A stretch of 64,000 nucleotides of DNA from G020353115 sp964389685. GTDB taxonomy: Bacteria; Bacteroidota; Bacteroidia; Bacteroidales; VadinHA17. This document shows positions 33,077 through 42,358 of the stretch, piece after piece. The notes beneath the pieces were generated by a model. It worked only from the letters and a program-made list of their open reading frames with translations. It did not search any database and was not told where the DNA came from. A program made the position numbers and the translations under genes. The stretch is from NCBI GenBank assembly GCA_964389685.1, contig CAYMFM010000003.1, forward strand, positions 62,001-126,000. Direction: 5' to 3'. Each line of letters opens with the position of its first letter. The first letter of the stretch is position 1.

Positions 33077-34537
33077 TTAGTAAACCAGTGTTTGAATAGC
33101 ATGGGGCAAAATGGTTACTTCAACTGCCATGGATCCGATGAACAATTTAAAGGATATCTCCTCACTGCTCTGGTTTATCACAACCGTTGCGATCTTTCCA
33201 TCGACATTCATAAAGGAAGTACATAACAAATGACTTCTGCTGCTTGTCGTACTAACTCGTTTAGCATCCGGCTGAATGAATTTGGAGAAATGTCCAATAT
33301 AATAGTAGGAGGGGGTAAAAACCAATTCTCCTGTCTGAGTATCCGCATGGACCGGGGCAAAACAAAAGTTCTGAACGTGGTTTGGCCCCCCGGTTTCGTC
33401 CAACAGTATATTCCAGTCGGTCCAACCCACTGCCCCACGATTAAAATCGTTGATCATAGACCGGCCATACCGTTCAGCATTGGGCCAGTACTGGTATCTT
33501 TCGGAGCTGAAATTACCCACACAACCCTCCGTGAACAACAGGTTTTTTGATGGATACGATGCTTTCACGTTGCTCAGGTTGTCATACATGGGCTGGCCTC
33601 CCGTCCATGTTTCGTACCAGTGAAACCCCATTCCCCATGCGTATTTTGAAGCCTCAGGATCCTCAAAGATCGTGTTGGCTCTGTGACTCATTAAATCCCG
33701 GTTATGATCCCACACAACAATCTTTTTGTCTCCAAAACCCTCCCGTTCCATGGTCGGGCCCAGGTGATTTTTCAGGAAATCCCGTTCTTCTTCAGCGGTA
33801 TAAATGCACGACTCCCACCGTTGAGTTGCCATCGGTTCATTCTGAATGGTTATTCCCCAAACCGGGATACCCTCGCTTTCATAAGCTTTTATAAACTTCG
33901 TGTAGTAGAGTGCCCACGCCTGATAATATTCCGGCAATAATTTTCCCCCTCTGAGCATCTGGTTGTTGTCTTTCATATACCCGGGAGGACTCCAGGGACT
34001 GGCAAACAGTGTGAGCTTACCCCTGGCAGCTTCAATGGTTTTTTTGATCAATGGGATACGATACTGTTTATCATGGTCAATGCTGAAGGATTGTAACTCC
34101 TTATCTCCATCCGTAACATAGGTATAGCTTCCACTGCTGAAGTCACAACTGTGGATGGAAGTGCGTGCCAATGAATAGCCTATTCCCTCTTCACAATCAT
34201 AGTATGCGGACAGGAATTCCTCCTGCTTATTTTCCGGTAAACGGGCAAAGACCTCTGCCGATGCATCGGTAATGGCTCCTCCGATTCCCAGCAGGGTCTG
34301 AAACAGTTTATTGGGATTTACAAAGACAGCAATTTCTGTTTCCAGCGGTTGTTCGGCTGGTTCAAAAACCCTGTTCCCGGTGAGTGAAATCCTGAGATCA
34401 GTACTATCGGCTGTGGTATAAACCAAAACTTCTCTGCCTTCTGTAGTAAATTCCTGGTTTACTGGCGGAGGTTCATTACTGGTAGTGCATGCTGCTGCGA
34501 ATAACGCCACCACTAAAATTGTGATACCTTTTTTCAT
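33077..34537 (-). CDS. Exported GH30 glycoside hydrolase (glucosylceramidase / beta-1,6-glucanase type)
   Basis: The start at 34537 (MKKGITILVVALFAAACTTS) gives a lipoprotein signal with Cys near 17 and 486 residues; an upstream ATG at 34606 adds an unlikely leader. The barrel carries GIGGAITDASAEVFARLP, TSIHSCDFSSGSYTY, FASPWSPPGYMKDN, the acid/base GITIQNEPMA near 231 and the nucleophile LLFTEGCVGNF near 332, ending in the GH30 beta-sandwich. Family members cleave glucosylceramide or beta-1,6-glucan. With GH3 next door, a beta-glucan substrate is plausible. Surface or periplasmic lipoprotein. Confidence 0.95.
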   Translation of the reverse strand: MKKGITILVVALFAAACTTSNEPPPVNQEFTTEGREVLVYTTADSTDLRISLTGNRVFEPAEQPLETEIAVFVNPNKLFQTLLGIGGAITDASAEVFARLPENKQEEFLSAYYDCEEGIGYSLARTSIHSCDFSSGSYTYVTDGDKELQSFSIDHDKQYRIPLIKKTIEAARGKLTLFASPWSPPGYMKDNNQMLRGGKLLPEYYQAWALYYTKFIKAYESEGIPVWGITIQNEPMATQRWESCIYTAEEERDFLKNHLGPTMEREGFGDKKIVVWDHNRDLMSHRANTIFEDPEASKYAWGMGFHWYETWTGGQPMYDNLSNVKASYPSKNLLFTEGCVGNFSSERYQYWPNAERYGRSMINDFNRGAVGWTDWNILLDETGGPNHVQNFCFAPVHADTQTGELVFTPSYYYIGHFSKFIQPDAKRVSTTSSRSHLLCTSFMNVDGKIATVVINQSSEEISFKLFIGSMAVEVTILPHAIQTLVY

Positions 34538-34667
34538 CTTTTTCTTTTTTATATAGACTTCATAGAAATAGCTAAAAATATAAGGGTCTGAAACGAATAC
34601 CATCAACCCGGTTTATTTCCACTGCCGGGAATGGAATTTTTATCAAATTTACATATTTGAAAATTGT

Positions 34668-35009
34668 TTAACCCCATTTCCTGCAATCGAAAACAAAATT
34701 CTCGATGGGGGTTTCACCAAGTATCTCATGGTATTTAGGATAACCGCTGGGGGAGTAGGAAAATTTCATGAGAATAACCTGTTCATCAAAAAAAACCTCC
34801 TGCACCGTGAATAATGCCGAACCGATGGTGTTTGCCAGGATATCCCACCACGAAAAGCCCCAACCCTCATACAATCCATCATACACTTCAATGGGTGCCT
34901 GGAAAAGAAATCCAATGGGTGCTCCATAAATAAGTGCTCTCCGTTTATCAACACCTGCCCATCGCAAAGCATAATAGGCAGAATAACTTTCATGATGTCC
35001 GCCGCATAT
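34668..35009 (-). pseudogene. DUF2279-like protein, N-terminally truncated
   Basis: In frame from just after a TGA at 35010-35012: GGHHESYSAYYALRWAGVDKRRALIYGAPIGF, then FQAPIEVYDGLYEGWGFSWWDILANTIGSALF, ending near DCRKWG. The pattern (motif-rich glycine helix with PIE-hydrophobic-DG and the DI-ANTIGSALF helix) matches the C-terminal part of DUF2279 proteins. Its N-terminal half and start codon are absent. The short ATG inside (34967) is not a natural start. The surrounding region is decayed. Confidence 0.6.
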
Positions 35010-35100
35010 TCATTGACCACTTAACCGGCTAATCTTGATTTAATCCGCAGCATGGTTCTGGGTTGGATGGTTAAATTTAAACCACCCGGCGATCAAATAC

Positions 35101-35232
35101 AAAAAACCTGTCAGGTTTAGTAAGCAAACCAGTGATACGAGGAATAAGTGAGGACCACCATGGCAGTTGAAAGTCATCGTATCACTATCCACGATAATTG
35201 TATAAAATAACTCACCGGGTGAGCCTGTGAGT
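35101..35232. repeat. Dispersed hairpin element, copy 2 (GTGATACGA family)
   Basis: GTGATACGA (35132-35140) / TCGTATCAC (35177-35185) is followed by the same ATAATTGT-x-ATAA-CTCACCGGGTGAG tail as copy 1 at 28126-28236. It is preceded by an AACCTGTCAGGTTTAGTAAG hairpin, as near 25261. The 280-base gap 35010-35289 holds no gene. Confidence 0.75.
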
Positions 35233-35289
35233 GTTTAAAATACCCCTCGCAGATCGACTTCAGTTCGGGCTGCGAGTTTTTGGTGCATA

Positions 35290-37734
35290 TTACTTTTCGG
35301 TCAACCGGTTTATTTCCCGTTCCGGAACCAATGCTTTCGAAACCGTTCCGGCTGTAAGTGTTTCCTCCAGTGTGAAATCGGAGGTAGCTTGTATATCCCG
35401 GGAGGATGCCCCGATCTTAATTGTATAGGTACCTGCTTCAGCAACCCAGGTGGAGGTTGCTTCATCGAATGAAGCAAGATCTTTGGTGGTAATGGTAAAA
35501 TTCAACATTTCGGTTTCACCCGGTTCCAGGAGCCTGGTTTTTCCAAAAGCCACCAACTCTTCCTCGGGCTTGTTCAATTTCACTTCCGGCGCACTGGCAT
35601 AGACCTGCACCACTTCACGGCCGGCAACATCTCCTGTATTCTTAACATCAATGGAAACAGTCAGCTCACCTGTAAAATCGGTTGAACTGAGCTCCAGGTT
35701 ATCATAGGCAAAGGTGGTGTATGATAATCCATAGCCAAATTCATAGGCAACCGGTACATCAAATGTGTTATAATACCGGTAGCCAACATAAATATCCTCC
35801 TCATAAACTACCTCCCATGGTCTTCTTCGCATGAATGAAAAACCCGATTGATCCGGACGATCATCCTCCATGCCTTCCATCTCCACAGCTTGACCCGGAA
35901 AGTTTTTTGCCGAGGGAGAATCTTCATACAACATCGGGAAAGAAATGGCCAGCTTACCGGAGGGATTAACTGCACTGCTCAGCACATCAACAATGGCATT
36001 TCCTGCCTCCTGTCCGGGTTGCCATGCACAAAGAACAGCATCCGCGAATTCACGCCAGCTGGCGGTTTCGATCACTCCGGCAATGTTCATTACGACAATG
36101 ACTTTTTTATTGTTAGTATGAAACGCGTCAGATACATTCCGGATCATCTCTTTTTCAACAGGAGTCAGGTAAAAGTCCCCTTCAACAGCCCGTCTGTCAC
36201 CACCCTCGCCCGCGTTACGGCCAATGGTGATCAATGCTATTTCTGCCTTTTCTGCAACCTGCTGTGCCAGATCATTCGATACACTCATTTCCGGCAGGAG
36301 TACATTTCCTCTCATAAAGGATTCAAACATATTCCTGGGCTTTGGCAGCTTTGCCCTTGCCTCTTCCATGTACTTACTGTACACTTCAGCCAACTCCTCA
36401 TCAGGAGTATACCCTGCGCTCTCCAATCCTTCAAACAATGAAATGGTATAGGCTTCATTCACATCGCCGCTTCCTGTTCCACCGGAAATGATATCATACG
36501 AGGTATTTCCAAAACATGCCACACCTTTTATAGCAGGATCCATTGGAAGAGCGCTCTCACTGTTTTTCAGCAACACCATACCATCCGCTGCTGCCTGGCG
36601 GGCAATTTCAGCATGTGCCTCCAGATCCGGAGTACTGGAGAACGGGTACTTGTTGTAACGGGGAGTTTTCATCATAACACGCAATGCCCGTGATACATTC
36701 CTGTCCAGTACCGATTCGTCCAGTATACTGTCCTTTACAGCAGTAATGATTTCCTGGATCTGTTGCGGTCTTCCCGGCATGATGACATCGTTTCCAGCTT
36801 CCATCTGGGCAACGACACCGCTTCCACCACCCCAGTCCGTCATTACATACCCTTCAAAACCCCAGTCATCCCGCAGAATCTTCGTTAACAGATCGTGACT
36901 CTCGGAAGTGTACGGACCGTTTACTTTATTGTAGGAAGACATCACCGTCCAGGGTTGAGCTTCCGTAACCGCGATCTCAAAACCCCTCAGGTAGATCTCG
37001 CGTAATGCCCGTTCACTGACGATCACATTGACCGACATCCGGTTGGTCTCCTGGTTGTTGACCGCAAAGTGCTTTATGGATGTCCCCACGTTGTTCGATT
37101 GAACTCCCTTCACCATGGAGGCTGCCATTTTCCCAGTTACCAACGGATCTTCTGAATAATACTCAAAATTGCGTCCGCAAAGCGGATCCCGCTGTAAATT
37201 CATTCCCGGCCCTAAGATTACATCAGCGCCATATTCCAGCACCTCATTACCCATCGCCTCGCCTACAGTATATACCAGTTCCGTGTCCCAGGTGGAGGCA
37301 AGTAACGTGGCTATTGGAAATGCAGTGCAGTAATAGGTATGCTCATCACCTTCCCTGGTCGGAGAGATCCTCAACCCGGCAGGGCCATCCGCCAATACCT
37401 GGCTGGTAACTCCTTTTTCAGGGAATTCTGCCATAAACCCGGCTGCACCGGGAAGATAGGTTCTGACCTGGTCAACCATGTTGGTATAGGCTGTGTCTTC
37501 TTCAGCCTCATCACGTCGGCCGAACTGCCTGAGTATGGAATCCGGCAGGTTCATAAACATTCCTGTCCCGACCAGGAATTGCGCCTTCTCTTCGAGGGTC
37601 ATCGTGGAAACGATCTCCTTGATTTTTTTGTCCAGCTGACCTTGTGAATCACCCGAAGTGCATTGAATCATCATGCTTGCAATAACCAATGAAAAACTTG
37701 CAAGCAGAACTGTGATCGGTCGTACTCGTTTCAT
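35290..37734 (-). CDS. Exported GH3 beta-glucosidase
   Basis: The ATG at 37734 (MKRVRPITVLLASFSLVIASMMIQC) gives a lipoprotein signal and 814 residues. GH3 N-terminal domain: LADGPAGLRI, GPGMNLQRDPLCGRNFEYYSEDP, KHFAVNNQETNR and the nucleophile VMTDWGG near 298. The C-terminal alpha/beta sandwich has GGTGSGDVN. A C-terminal fibronectin-like domain begins near EVVQVYASAPE. It hydrolyses beta-linked gluco-oligosaccharides from the non-reducing end. Same strand as the GH30 and broken GH5 genes, suggesting one degradation set separated by repeats. Confidence 0.95.
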   Translation of the reverse strand: MKRVRPITVLLASFSLVIASMMIQCTSGDSQGQLDKKIKEIVSTMTLEEKAQFLVGTGMFMNLPDSILRQFGRRDEAEEDTAYTNMVDQVRTYLPGAAGFMAEFPEKGVTSQVLADGPAGLRISPTREGDEHTYYCTAFPIATLLASTWDTELVYTVGEAMGNEVLEYGADVILGPGMNLQRDPLCGRNFEYYSEDPLVTGKMAASMVKGVQSNNVGTSIKHFAVNNQETNRMSVNVIVSERALREIYLRGFEIAVTEAQPWTVMSSYNKVNGPYTSESHDLLTKILRDDWGFEGYVMTDWGGGSGVVAQMEAGNDVIMPGRPQQIQEIITAVKDSILDESVLDRNVSRALRVMMKTPRYNKYPFSSTPDLEAHAEIARQAAADGMVLLKNSESALPMDPAIKGVACFGNTSYDIISGGTGSGDVNEAYTISLFEGLESAGYTPDEELAEVYSKYMEEARAKLPKPRNMFESFMRGNVLLPEMSVSNDLAQQVAEKAEIALITIGRNAGEGGDRRAVEGDFYLTPVEKEMIRNVSDAFHTNNKKVIVVMNIAGVIETASWREFADAVLCAWQPGQEAGNAIVDVLSSAVNPSGKLAISFPMLYEDSPSAKNFPGQAVEMEGMEDDRPDQSGFSFMRRRPWEVVYEEDIYVGYRYYNTFDVPVAYEFGYGLSYTTFAYDNLELSSTDFTGELTVSIDVKNTGDVAGREVVQVYASAPEVKLNKPEEELVAFGKTRLLEPGETEMLNFTITTKDLASFDEATSTWVAEAGTYTIKIGASSRDIQATSDFTLEETLTAGTVSKALVPEREINRLTEK

Positions 37735-37876
37735 ATCTGTGGAGTTTTTAATGGTGAATATAAGAATCATAAAGATAATCCATCAGAAAAAAATCCCCCA
37801 AAAATTTTGTATAATAATTTTTTATATTAAGTTTGTAGCGCAAACAAAAATGTAATACAAATAAAATTGAATAGCC

Positions 37877-38521
37877 ATGTTCAAAAAATTAGATCCAAAG
37901 CAGATTGAAAAGAGTGTTCTTTTCCTGCAAAGCCGTGACGGCATCCTGGATATTTTCTTTGGTTTGATGCTCGGGGCTGCAGGGATAAATGGCATTTACA
38001 CCTACCTGGAATGGAATATTCCCTGGTACATTCGTTTTCTGATCCTCATCCTGCTGGTCCCGATGCTGATTGCCAAGTTCTTCATTACCACTCCCAGGGT
38101 CGGGTATATAAAGATGAGACCGGTAAAAGGGGGAAGGCTGATTATACTGAAGATTTTTCTCCTGATCAGTTTCGGATTGACCATCCTGATGCTCGCTGCT
38201 TCAATTTTCAAATTGCAATTCATCCATGGTCAGATGTTAAGCATGCCTCCGGTTATTTTTTTCGGAGCGATCCTGTTGCTGATGAGCTTTGTTGCCTGGC
38301 TGATTGGTTTGTACAGTCTGTACGTAGTTGGATTGGCAGCAGGGATTGGCTTTTTCCTGGACGAGCCATTAGGTCTGGATACGATTTTGAATCTTCCCGG
38401 GGACCTGTTTATTTTCTGCATACCCGGAGCATTGATTGCTATTTACGGAGCGATCAGACTTGTCCTGTTTCTGAAAACTCACCCATTACAAAACGTTAAA
38501 GCTGATTTCGAACATGAGTGA
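37877..38521 (+). CDS. Polytopic membrane protein of unknown function
   Basis: 214 residues with about six transmembrane helices (starting GLMLGAAGINGIYTY, YIRFLILILLVPMLIA, IFLLISFGLTILMLA, FFGAILLLMSFVAWLIGLY, FCIPGALIAIYGAIRLVL). A short soluble N-terminus (FKKLDPKQIEKSVLFLQSRDGILD). No family named. The stop overlaps the downstream regulator start by 8 bases, so the two form an operon. The regulator probably controls this gene or vice versa. Confidence 0.7.
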   Translation: MFKKLDPKQIEKSVLFLQSRDGILDIFFGLMLGAAGINGIYTYLEWNIPWYIRFLILILLVPMLIAKFFITTPRVGYIKMRPVKGGRLIILKIFLLISFGLTILMLAASIFKLQFIHGQMLSMPPVIFFGAILLLMSFVAWLIGLYSLYVVGLAAGIGFFLDEPLGLDTILNLPGDLFIFCIPGALIAIYGAIRLVLFLKTHPLQNVKADFEHE

Positions 38522-38825
38522 AGATTTGATCATAAAGCAGGTTATCGGGACGGATAAGATCATCCACGAACCCGCCCGTATTGTTCTGCTGGCAATACTA
38601 AACGCTGCAGACCAGGTTGATTTTACATTTCTGCTGAATGAGACCGGACTTTCCCAGGGAAATTTATCGAGTCACCTGAGCAAGCTGGAAACGGCGGGGT
38701 ATGTTTCCATTGAAAAAACCTTTCGTAAGAAACGACCACGGACCCTTATTTCCATGAATGAAAAAGGGAAGTCTGCATTTCAGGATTACCTTAAGACGAT
38801 GAAGGAGTTTTATAATAATCTTTAG
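38514..38825 (+). CDS. Small winged-helix transcriptional regulator
   Basis: 103 residues: a single winged-helix domain. Helices contain HEPARIVLLAILNAADQVDFTFLLNETGLSQGNLSSHLSKLETAGYV, then the wing IEKTFRKKRPRTLISMNEKGK. ArsR/MarR-like HTH_27-type repressors have this size and pattern. There are no metal-binding cysteines. It overlaps the preceding membrane-protein gene by 8 bases. A role in regulating that transporter-like protein is inferred. Confidence 0.88.
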   Translation: MSEDLIIKQVIGTDKIIHEPARIVLLAILNAADQVDFTFLLNETGLSQGNLSSHLSKLETAGYVSIEKTFRKKRPRTLISMNEKGKSAFQDYLKTMKEFYNNL

Positions 38826-39012
38826 TGATGAAGGTTTACTCACCGGTTGTTCCGGGCAAATCCCTTCAGGCCACCCGCTGAATGCAATAAGTATAGCAAT
38901 CAGATTTTGAAATTGAATACTGTTTTAAGGAATAAACTCCTGTATCCGCAACAATGATAAGATCATTATAGTTGACGTGAAACAGTCAATGCATCACTAT
39001 CCAGGCTGAATT

Positions 39013-39624
39013 TCATCTGGCATACCGCTCTTCCAGTTCGGTAATTAAAGAGATGGACTCTGGGGAGAATAGAGGGTATTTTCCGTTAGAGTGCTTAGCT
39101 GCTTCAGTGTATCTCCGGAAGAATGAGAACGGATTTCCAAAGTCCTCCATCAGGCAAGTAAGACCGGAACTCTCAAGGAGAACGCTGACCATGAAGTATC
39201 CTGTTGGATGTCCGCTTTGGGGAACGATCCCGCTTATTTTCTGGACATTTTGATTGAAATATCGTATGTTTCATTTGATGCTTCCAACTCTCTCTGTCCT
39301 TCGAGAACATATTCCTTTCGTCTCTTTATATCCACAATATGTGTAAGGTAGGGAGTATAGAAACTCGCTTTTTGAAGTTCTTTTTCCAGTTCAGCCCTTT
39401 TAGATGGCATGAAAGCCAGGGTATAATATTTTTTAAAATAGCTATGACTGAATTCATGTTCATTCCCGGTAACATAACCCGGAGTACTGAACAGTTCATC
39501 CCACATTTGATCTGAGGGCATGATGTCATTTTCAAGTGTTTCCATTATTCTCCAGAAAACCTTCATCCCGGAAACATCAAATCCCTGGGAAAAGGTTTGT
39601 AATGATATTGAAACACATAAACAT
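39013..39624 (-). pseudogene. Frameshifted exported HExxH protein (DUF5700/DUF2268-like)
   Basis: Two frames make one protein. From about 39620 the minus strand gives a signal-like CLCVSISLQTFSQGFDVSG, then VFWRIMETLENDIMPSDQMW and GNEHEFSHSYFKKYY (HEFSH is an HExxH zinc motif), ending at TAA 39234. Shifted by one base around 39240-39255 the other frame continues GIVPQSGHPTGYFMVSVLLE, LMEDFGNPFSFFRRYTEAAK and ISLITELEERYAR, with stop at 39013. The second part is continuous in sense with the first, so a single-base change probably broke it. No start codon is obvious upstream. Confidence 0.65.
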
Positions 39625-39628
39625 TGAT

Positions 39629-39656
39629 AAAAAAAAGAGCAACGCGCGGTTGCTCT
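39629..39656 (-). terminator. Terminator of the exbB-exbD operon
   Basis: Stem AGAGCAAC (39636-39643) / GTTGCTCT (39649-39656) followed on the minus strand by T7-8. It lies 22 bases after the last exbD gene. Confidence 0.88.
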
Positions 39657-39677
39657 CTTATTGTGGATTGAAAAAAA

Positions 39678-40151
39678 TTATTTTATCTTATCGACTTTTG
39701 TTGAGGAGTAGCTGATTTTCAGTGCATTTGCTCTTCTCAGAGCCATTTTAATATCGACGACGATTCCCATTTTGGTATCTTCATCGACTTTCAGGGATAC
39801 CAGCATTTTGTTCCGGTCGTTTTCATCCATTGCATCGCGTTCCTGTGCAATAAAATCCTGGATATCTTCCACCCGTTTAAACTGGTCGTTCAGTTGAATT
39901 TTGGGTTCTGTACCGAACATTGCCTGGTGTTGAGGTAGTGGTTGTCCAACATATATAAAACGCACCAGTGATTTATTTTCGAGTTTTTCTGCTTCGGTGG
40001 CATCGGGCACTTTCACAGTGATTTTCAGATCCACTTCCCGCATTACCGTAGTGGTCATGAAGAAGAACAGCAGCATAAAGACGATATCGGGGAGGGAGGC
40101 GGTATTTAAAGCGCCAACACTCTTTTTTCCTTTCTTTTTAAATTTCGACAT
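39678..40151 (-). CDS. exbD: ExbD/TolR-family protein (second copy)
   Basis: 157 residues. A single N-terminal transmembrane helix with the family Asp (SLPDIVFMLLFFFMTTT near 20-36) follows a basic KKGKKS segment, then a periplasmic domain with conserved KIQLNDQF. The Asp lines the proton path with ExbB. The stop of the preceding exbD (TAA at 40151) shares a base with this start. Last gene of exbB-x-exbD-exbD. Confidence 0.92.
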   Translation of the reverse strand: MSKFKKKGKKSVGALNTASLPDIVFMLLFFFMTTTVMREVDLKITVKVPDATEAEKLENKSLVRFIYVGQPLPQHQAMFGTEPKIQLNDQFKRVEDIQDFIAQERDAMDENDRNKMLVSLKVDEDTKMGIVVDIKMALRRANALKISYSSTKVDKIK

Positions 40152-40735
40152 TATTTTCGTCCTCCAATTTCTTTTGGTTCTGCTTCTGACAGTACAGATG
40201 GGTAATAGTCCTTAACCGCTTCCATTCTTGCCTCATCCAGGTCGGCATATTTCCTTCCGAATTGTCGCCGGGAGATGTCATCCCGAAGCTCCTGTTTTGC
40301 TGCGAGCAGTTCATTCTGCACTTTGATATACATACCATAGGATGTCCCTCTGTCGTTTTGAAGCGAAATGACAGCATTCTTGGTTACCATTGTTTTGCCA
40401 AAAAACGGAAGATCTTTTTCCACTTTTTCAGGCAGATTGGATTCATTTTCAGGATTTGCGATAAACTCCTTGGCTAATTCACGCAGTTCAAAAACACTGG
40501 TGGGTTTGTTTTCAACAAGGAGTTCATCGTCTTTATTTATCAGTACAACAAACACGTTCCTGTCATGGATCTCATCCTTTTGTTCCGGTTTATCCTTATC
40601 CGGCAACTGTGGTAAACCCCTCATCAATCCGGTATCCACGTCCATTGTGGTCGTCACAAGGAAGAAGATCAGCAGGAGAAAAGCAATATCCGCCATGGAT
40701 CCTGCATTTATTGGTTGAAGTTCCCTTTTTGCCAT
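40151..40735 (-). CDS. exbD: ExbD/TolR-family protein (first copy)
   Basis: 194 residues. Transmembrane helix with proton-path Asp (SMADIAFLLLIFFLVTTT near 13-30), then a longer periplasmic domain with a linker rich in Asp and Lys. Two different ExbD proteins behind one ExbB is a common Bacteroidota arrangement. Energises TonB-dependent outer-membrane uptake by inference from family. Confidence 0.92.
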   Translation of the reverse strand: MAKRELQPINAGSMADIAFLLLIFFLVTTTMDVDTGLMRGLPQLPDKDKPEQKDEIHDRNVFVVLINKDDELLVENKPTSVFELRELAKEFIANPENESNLPEKVEKDLPFFGKTMVTKNAVISLQNDRGTSYGMYIKVQNELLAAKQELRDDISRRQFGRKYADLDEARMEAVKDYYPSVLSEAEPKEIGGRK

Positions 40736-40772
40736 ATCTGGTCAAAGTTTGGGAAGCCTGGAGGCTTCCTGA

Positions 40773-41231
40773 TTATTTAAAATACTTAGAGATCTCTGAA
40801 TAGAGAATAGCAAGAACTGCCAGGCCTGCCAGGATATAGGTTGTAAACAACCCGGTGCCAGCAAGTTTCAGAATCTTTGGCACATTACCTTTCCCTTCAT
40901 ATTGTTGCAAATCCAGAACAGCATCGGATGCCAGCATCCAGGCAATAAAGATCAGGACGGCTACTCCCACCAGGGTAATCAGCGTCCTTTTTATTGCTTT
41001 TGGATTGGTTACTATATTAATAATAGGAAATGCCAGGGATAATAATGCGGTCACTCCTGCAAGAATTCCTGCCCAGAGAAGCATGGTTTTCGTGATCACC
41101 GGCTCATGCATGTTCGTTCCTTCTGTTCCCGGGACGACTTTACCGAAATAGAATAGCACGGCCAACACGACAGACACGACCATCAGGGCATACAGGACAT
41201 ATGTTACTATTTTTGCTAAATTTCTGGACAT
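40773..41231 (-). CDS. Membrane protein conserved in exbB-exbD operons, unknown function
   Basis: 152 residues with four transmembrane helices (TYVLYALMVVSVVLAVLFYFG, LLWAGILAGVTALLSLAFPII, TLITLVGVAVLIFIAWMLA, YILAGLAVLAILYSEI). It lies 6 bases after the exbB stop and 37 before exbD. A membrane protein in this position recurs in Bacteroidota operons. No catalytic motif is visible. Confidence 0.75.
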   Translation of the reverse strand: MSRNLAKIVTYVLYALMVVSVVLAVLFYFGKVVPGTEGTNMHEPVITKTMLLWAGILAGVTALLSLAFPIINIVTNPKAIKRTLITLVGVAVLIFIAWMLASDAVLDLQQYEGKGNVPKILKLAGTGLFTTYILAGLAVLAILYSEISKYFK

Positions 41232-41237
41232 GATTGA

Positions 41238-42059
41238 TTATTTTTTTAGATTATATTTTACAAGCATATCAATCAGGGAAATTGATGAATCCTCCATATT
41301 ATTGACGAGGGCATCAATTTTGGTCAGGATATAGTTGTAAAATATTTGAAGGATTACGGCAATGATCAGACCGGTTACAGTGGTAATCAGGGCGATTTGA
41401 ATACCACCGGCAACCAACTGTGCAGAAACCGTACCGGCAATCCGGATCTTGTCAAAAGCATCAATCATCCCGATCACAGTTCCCATGAATCCCAACATCG
41501 GAGCGATGGCGATAAACAGGGAGATCCAGGAGAGGTTCTTTTCGAGCAGGCCCATTTGAACACTACCATAGGAGATGACAGATTTTTCTGCAGCTTCAAT
41601 CCCTTCCTCGGCACGGTCGAGACCCTGGTAAAAAATGCTGGCAACGGGACCGCGTGTATTACGGCAAACCTCTTTTGCTGCATCAAGCCCATCGGATTCC
41701 AGTGCTGTCTCCACCTTTTTCAACAGTTTGTCGGTGTTGGTAGTAGCCAGGTTCAGGTAAATGATCCGCTCGATGGCCAGTGCAAGTCCAAAGATCAGGG
41801 TTAACAATATTGCTCCCATGAAAGAGGCACCCCCTTCAATGAATTTCGCTTTAATCTTCTTGTGCAATTCACCTCCTTCTTCGGTCGTTGCTGTAATCTC
41901 CTCAGCCAGAGTTTCTTCAGTTACCGCAGTAACTGCAGTTGTGTCAGCCATTTCCTCCAAAGTAGTCGTATCGGTCTCTTCGTCCTGAGCAACTGCATTG
42001 AGTGATGCCCCCAGAAAAAGCATCCCGAATACTGCTACAAGTGCAAATAATTTTTTCAT
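41238..42059 (-). CDS. exbB: MotA/TolQ/ExbB proton channel protein
   Basis: 273 residues. An N-terminal signal peptide (MKKLFALVAVFGMLFLGASLNAVAQ) is followed by an acidic Thr/Glu-rich stretch of about 45 residues (TTTLEEMADTTAVTAVTEE). The ExbB body has three transmembrane helices: GAILLTLIFGLALAIERI, ISLFIAIAPMLGFMGTVIGMIDAFDKI with the family TGxxG/AP motif, and QIALITTVTGLIIAVILQI. First gene of the operon. The extended exported N-terminus is typical of Bacteroidota ExbB. Confidence 0.93.
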   Translation of the reverse strand: MKKLFALVAVFGMLFLGASLNAVAQDEETDTTTLEEMADTTAVTAVTEETLAEEITATTEEGGELHKKIKAKFIEGGASFMGAILLTLIFGLALAIERIIYLNLATTNTDKLLKKVETALESDGLDAAKEVCRNTRGPVASIFYQGLDRAEEGIEAAEKSVISYGSVQMGLLEKNLSWISLFIAIAPMLGFMGTVIGMIDAFDKIRIAGTVSAQLVAGGIQIALITTVTGLIIAVILQIFYNYILTKIDALVNNMEDSSISLIDMLVKYNLKK

Positions 42060-42357
42060 GATTTGTTGTTCGTTTAATTAATAACAAAAATTTAGTTTAC
42101 AAAGTATTAAAAAAAATTGAAAAATGCTTCTTTACGGGTTAACAAAAATCTGATACCGGGCATCCGTTTTCTGCATCCGAAATGCCAGGCGTTATTATCC
42201 TGTATTTCCCACAGGGCATGAATCCTCTCGTTACTCTCCATACTTTGCGGAGACCTGCCTGCCGGCAGGCAGGGAGAGGGATTATTCACTCCCACAATCC
42301 GATCCGCAAACCGGCTCATGATCCCTCGTAAAACACTCTCTACATCATAGGTATGAT
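42060..42357. other. Gap between exbB and tRNA-Ser, non-coding
   Basis: No gene found. A perfect 20-bp palindrome CCTGCCTGCCGGCAGGCAGG lies at 42254-42273, flanked by GGAGA and GAGAGG. The palindrome is one of the dispersed family. Confidence 0.6.
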
Positions 42358-42358
42358 G

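Noticed and set aside
21536..37734. A complete polysaccharide utilisation locus
   Set aside because: GH78, GH30 and GH3 are present but no SusC/SusD pair or dedicated regulator is nearby, so I call only separate enzymes.
39053..39253. 66-residue plus-strand open frame
   Set aside because: It lies opposite the second half of the frameshifted HExxH gene, whose minus-strand translation makes sense.
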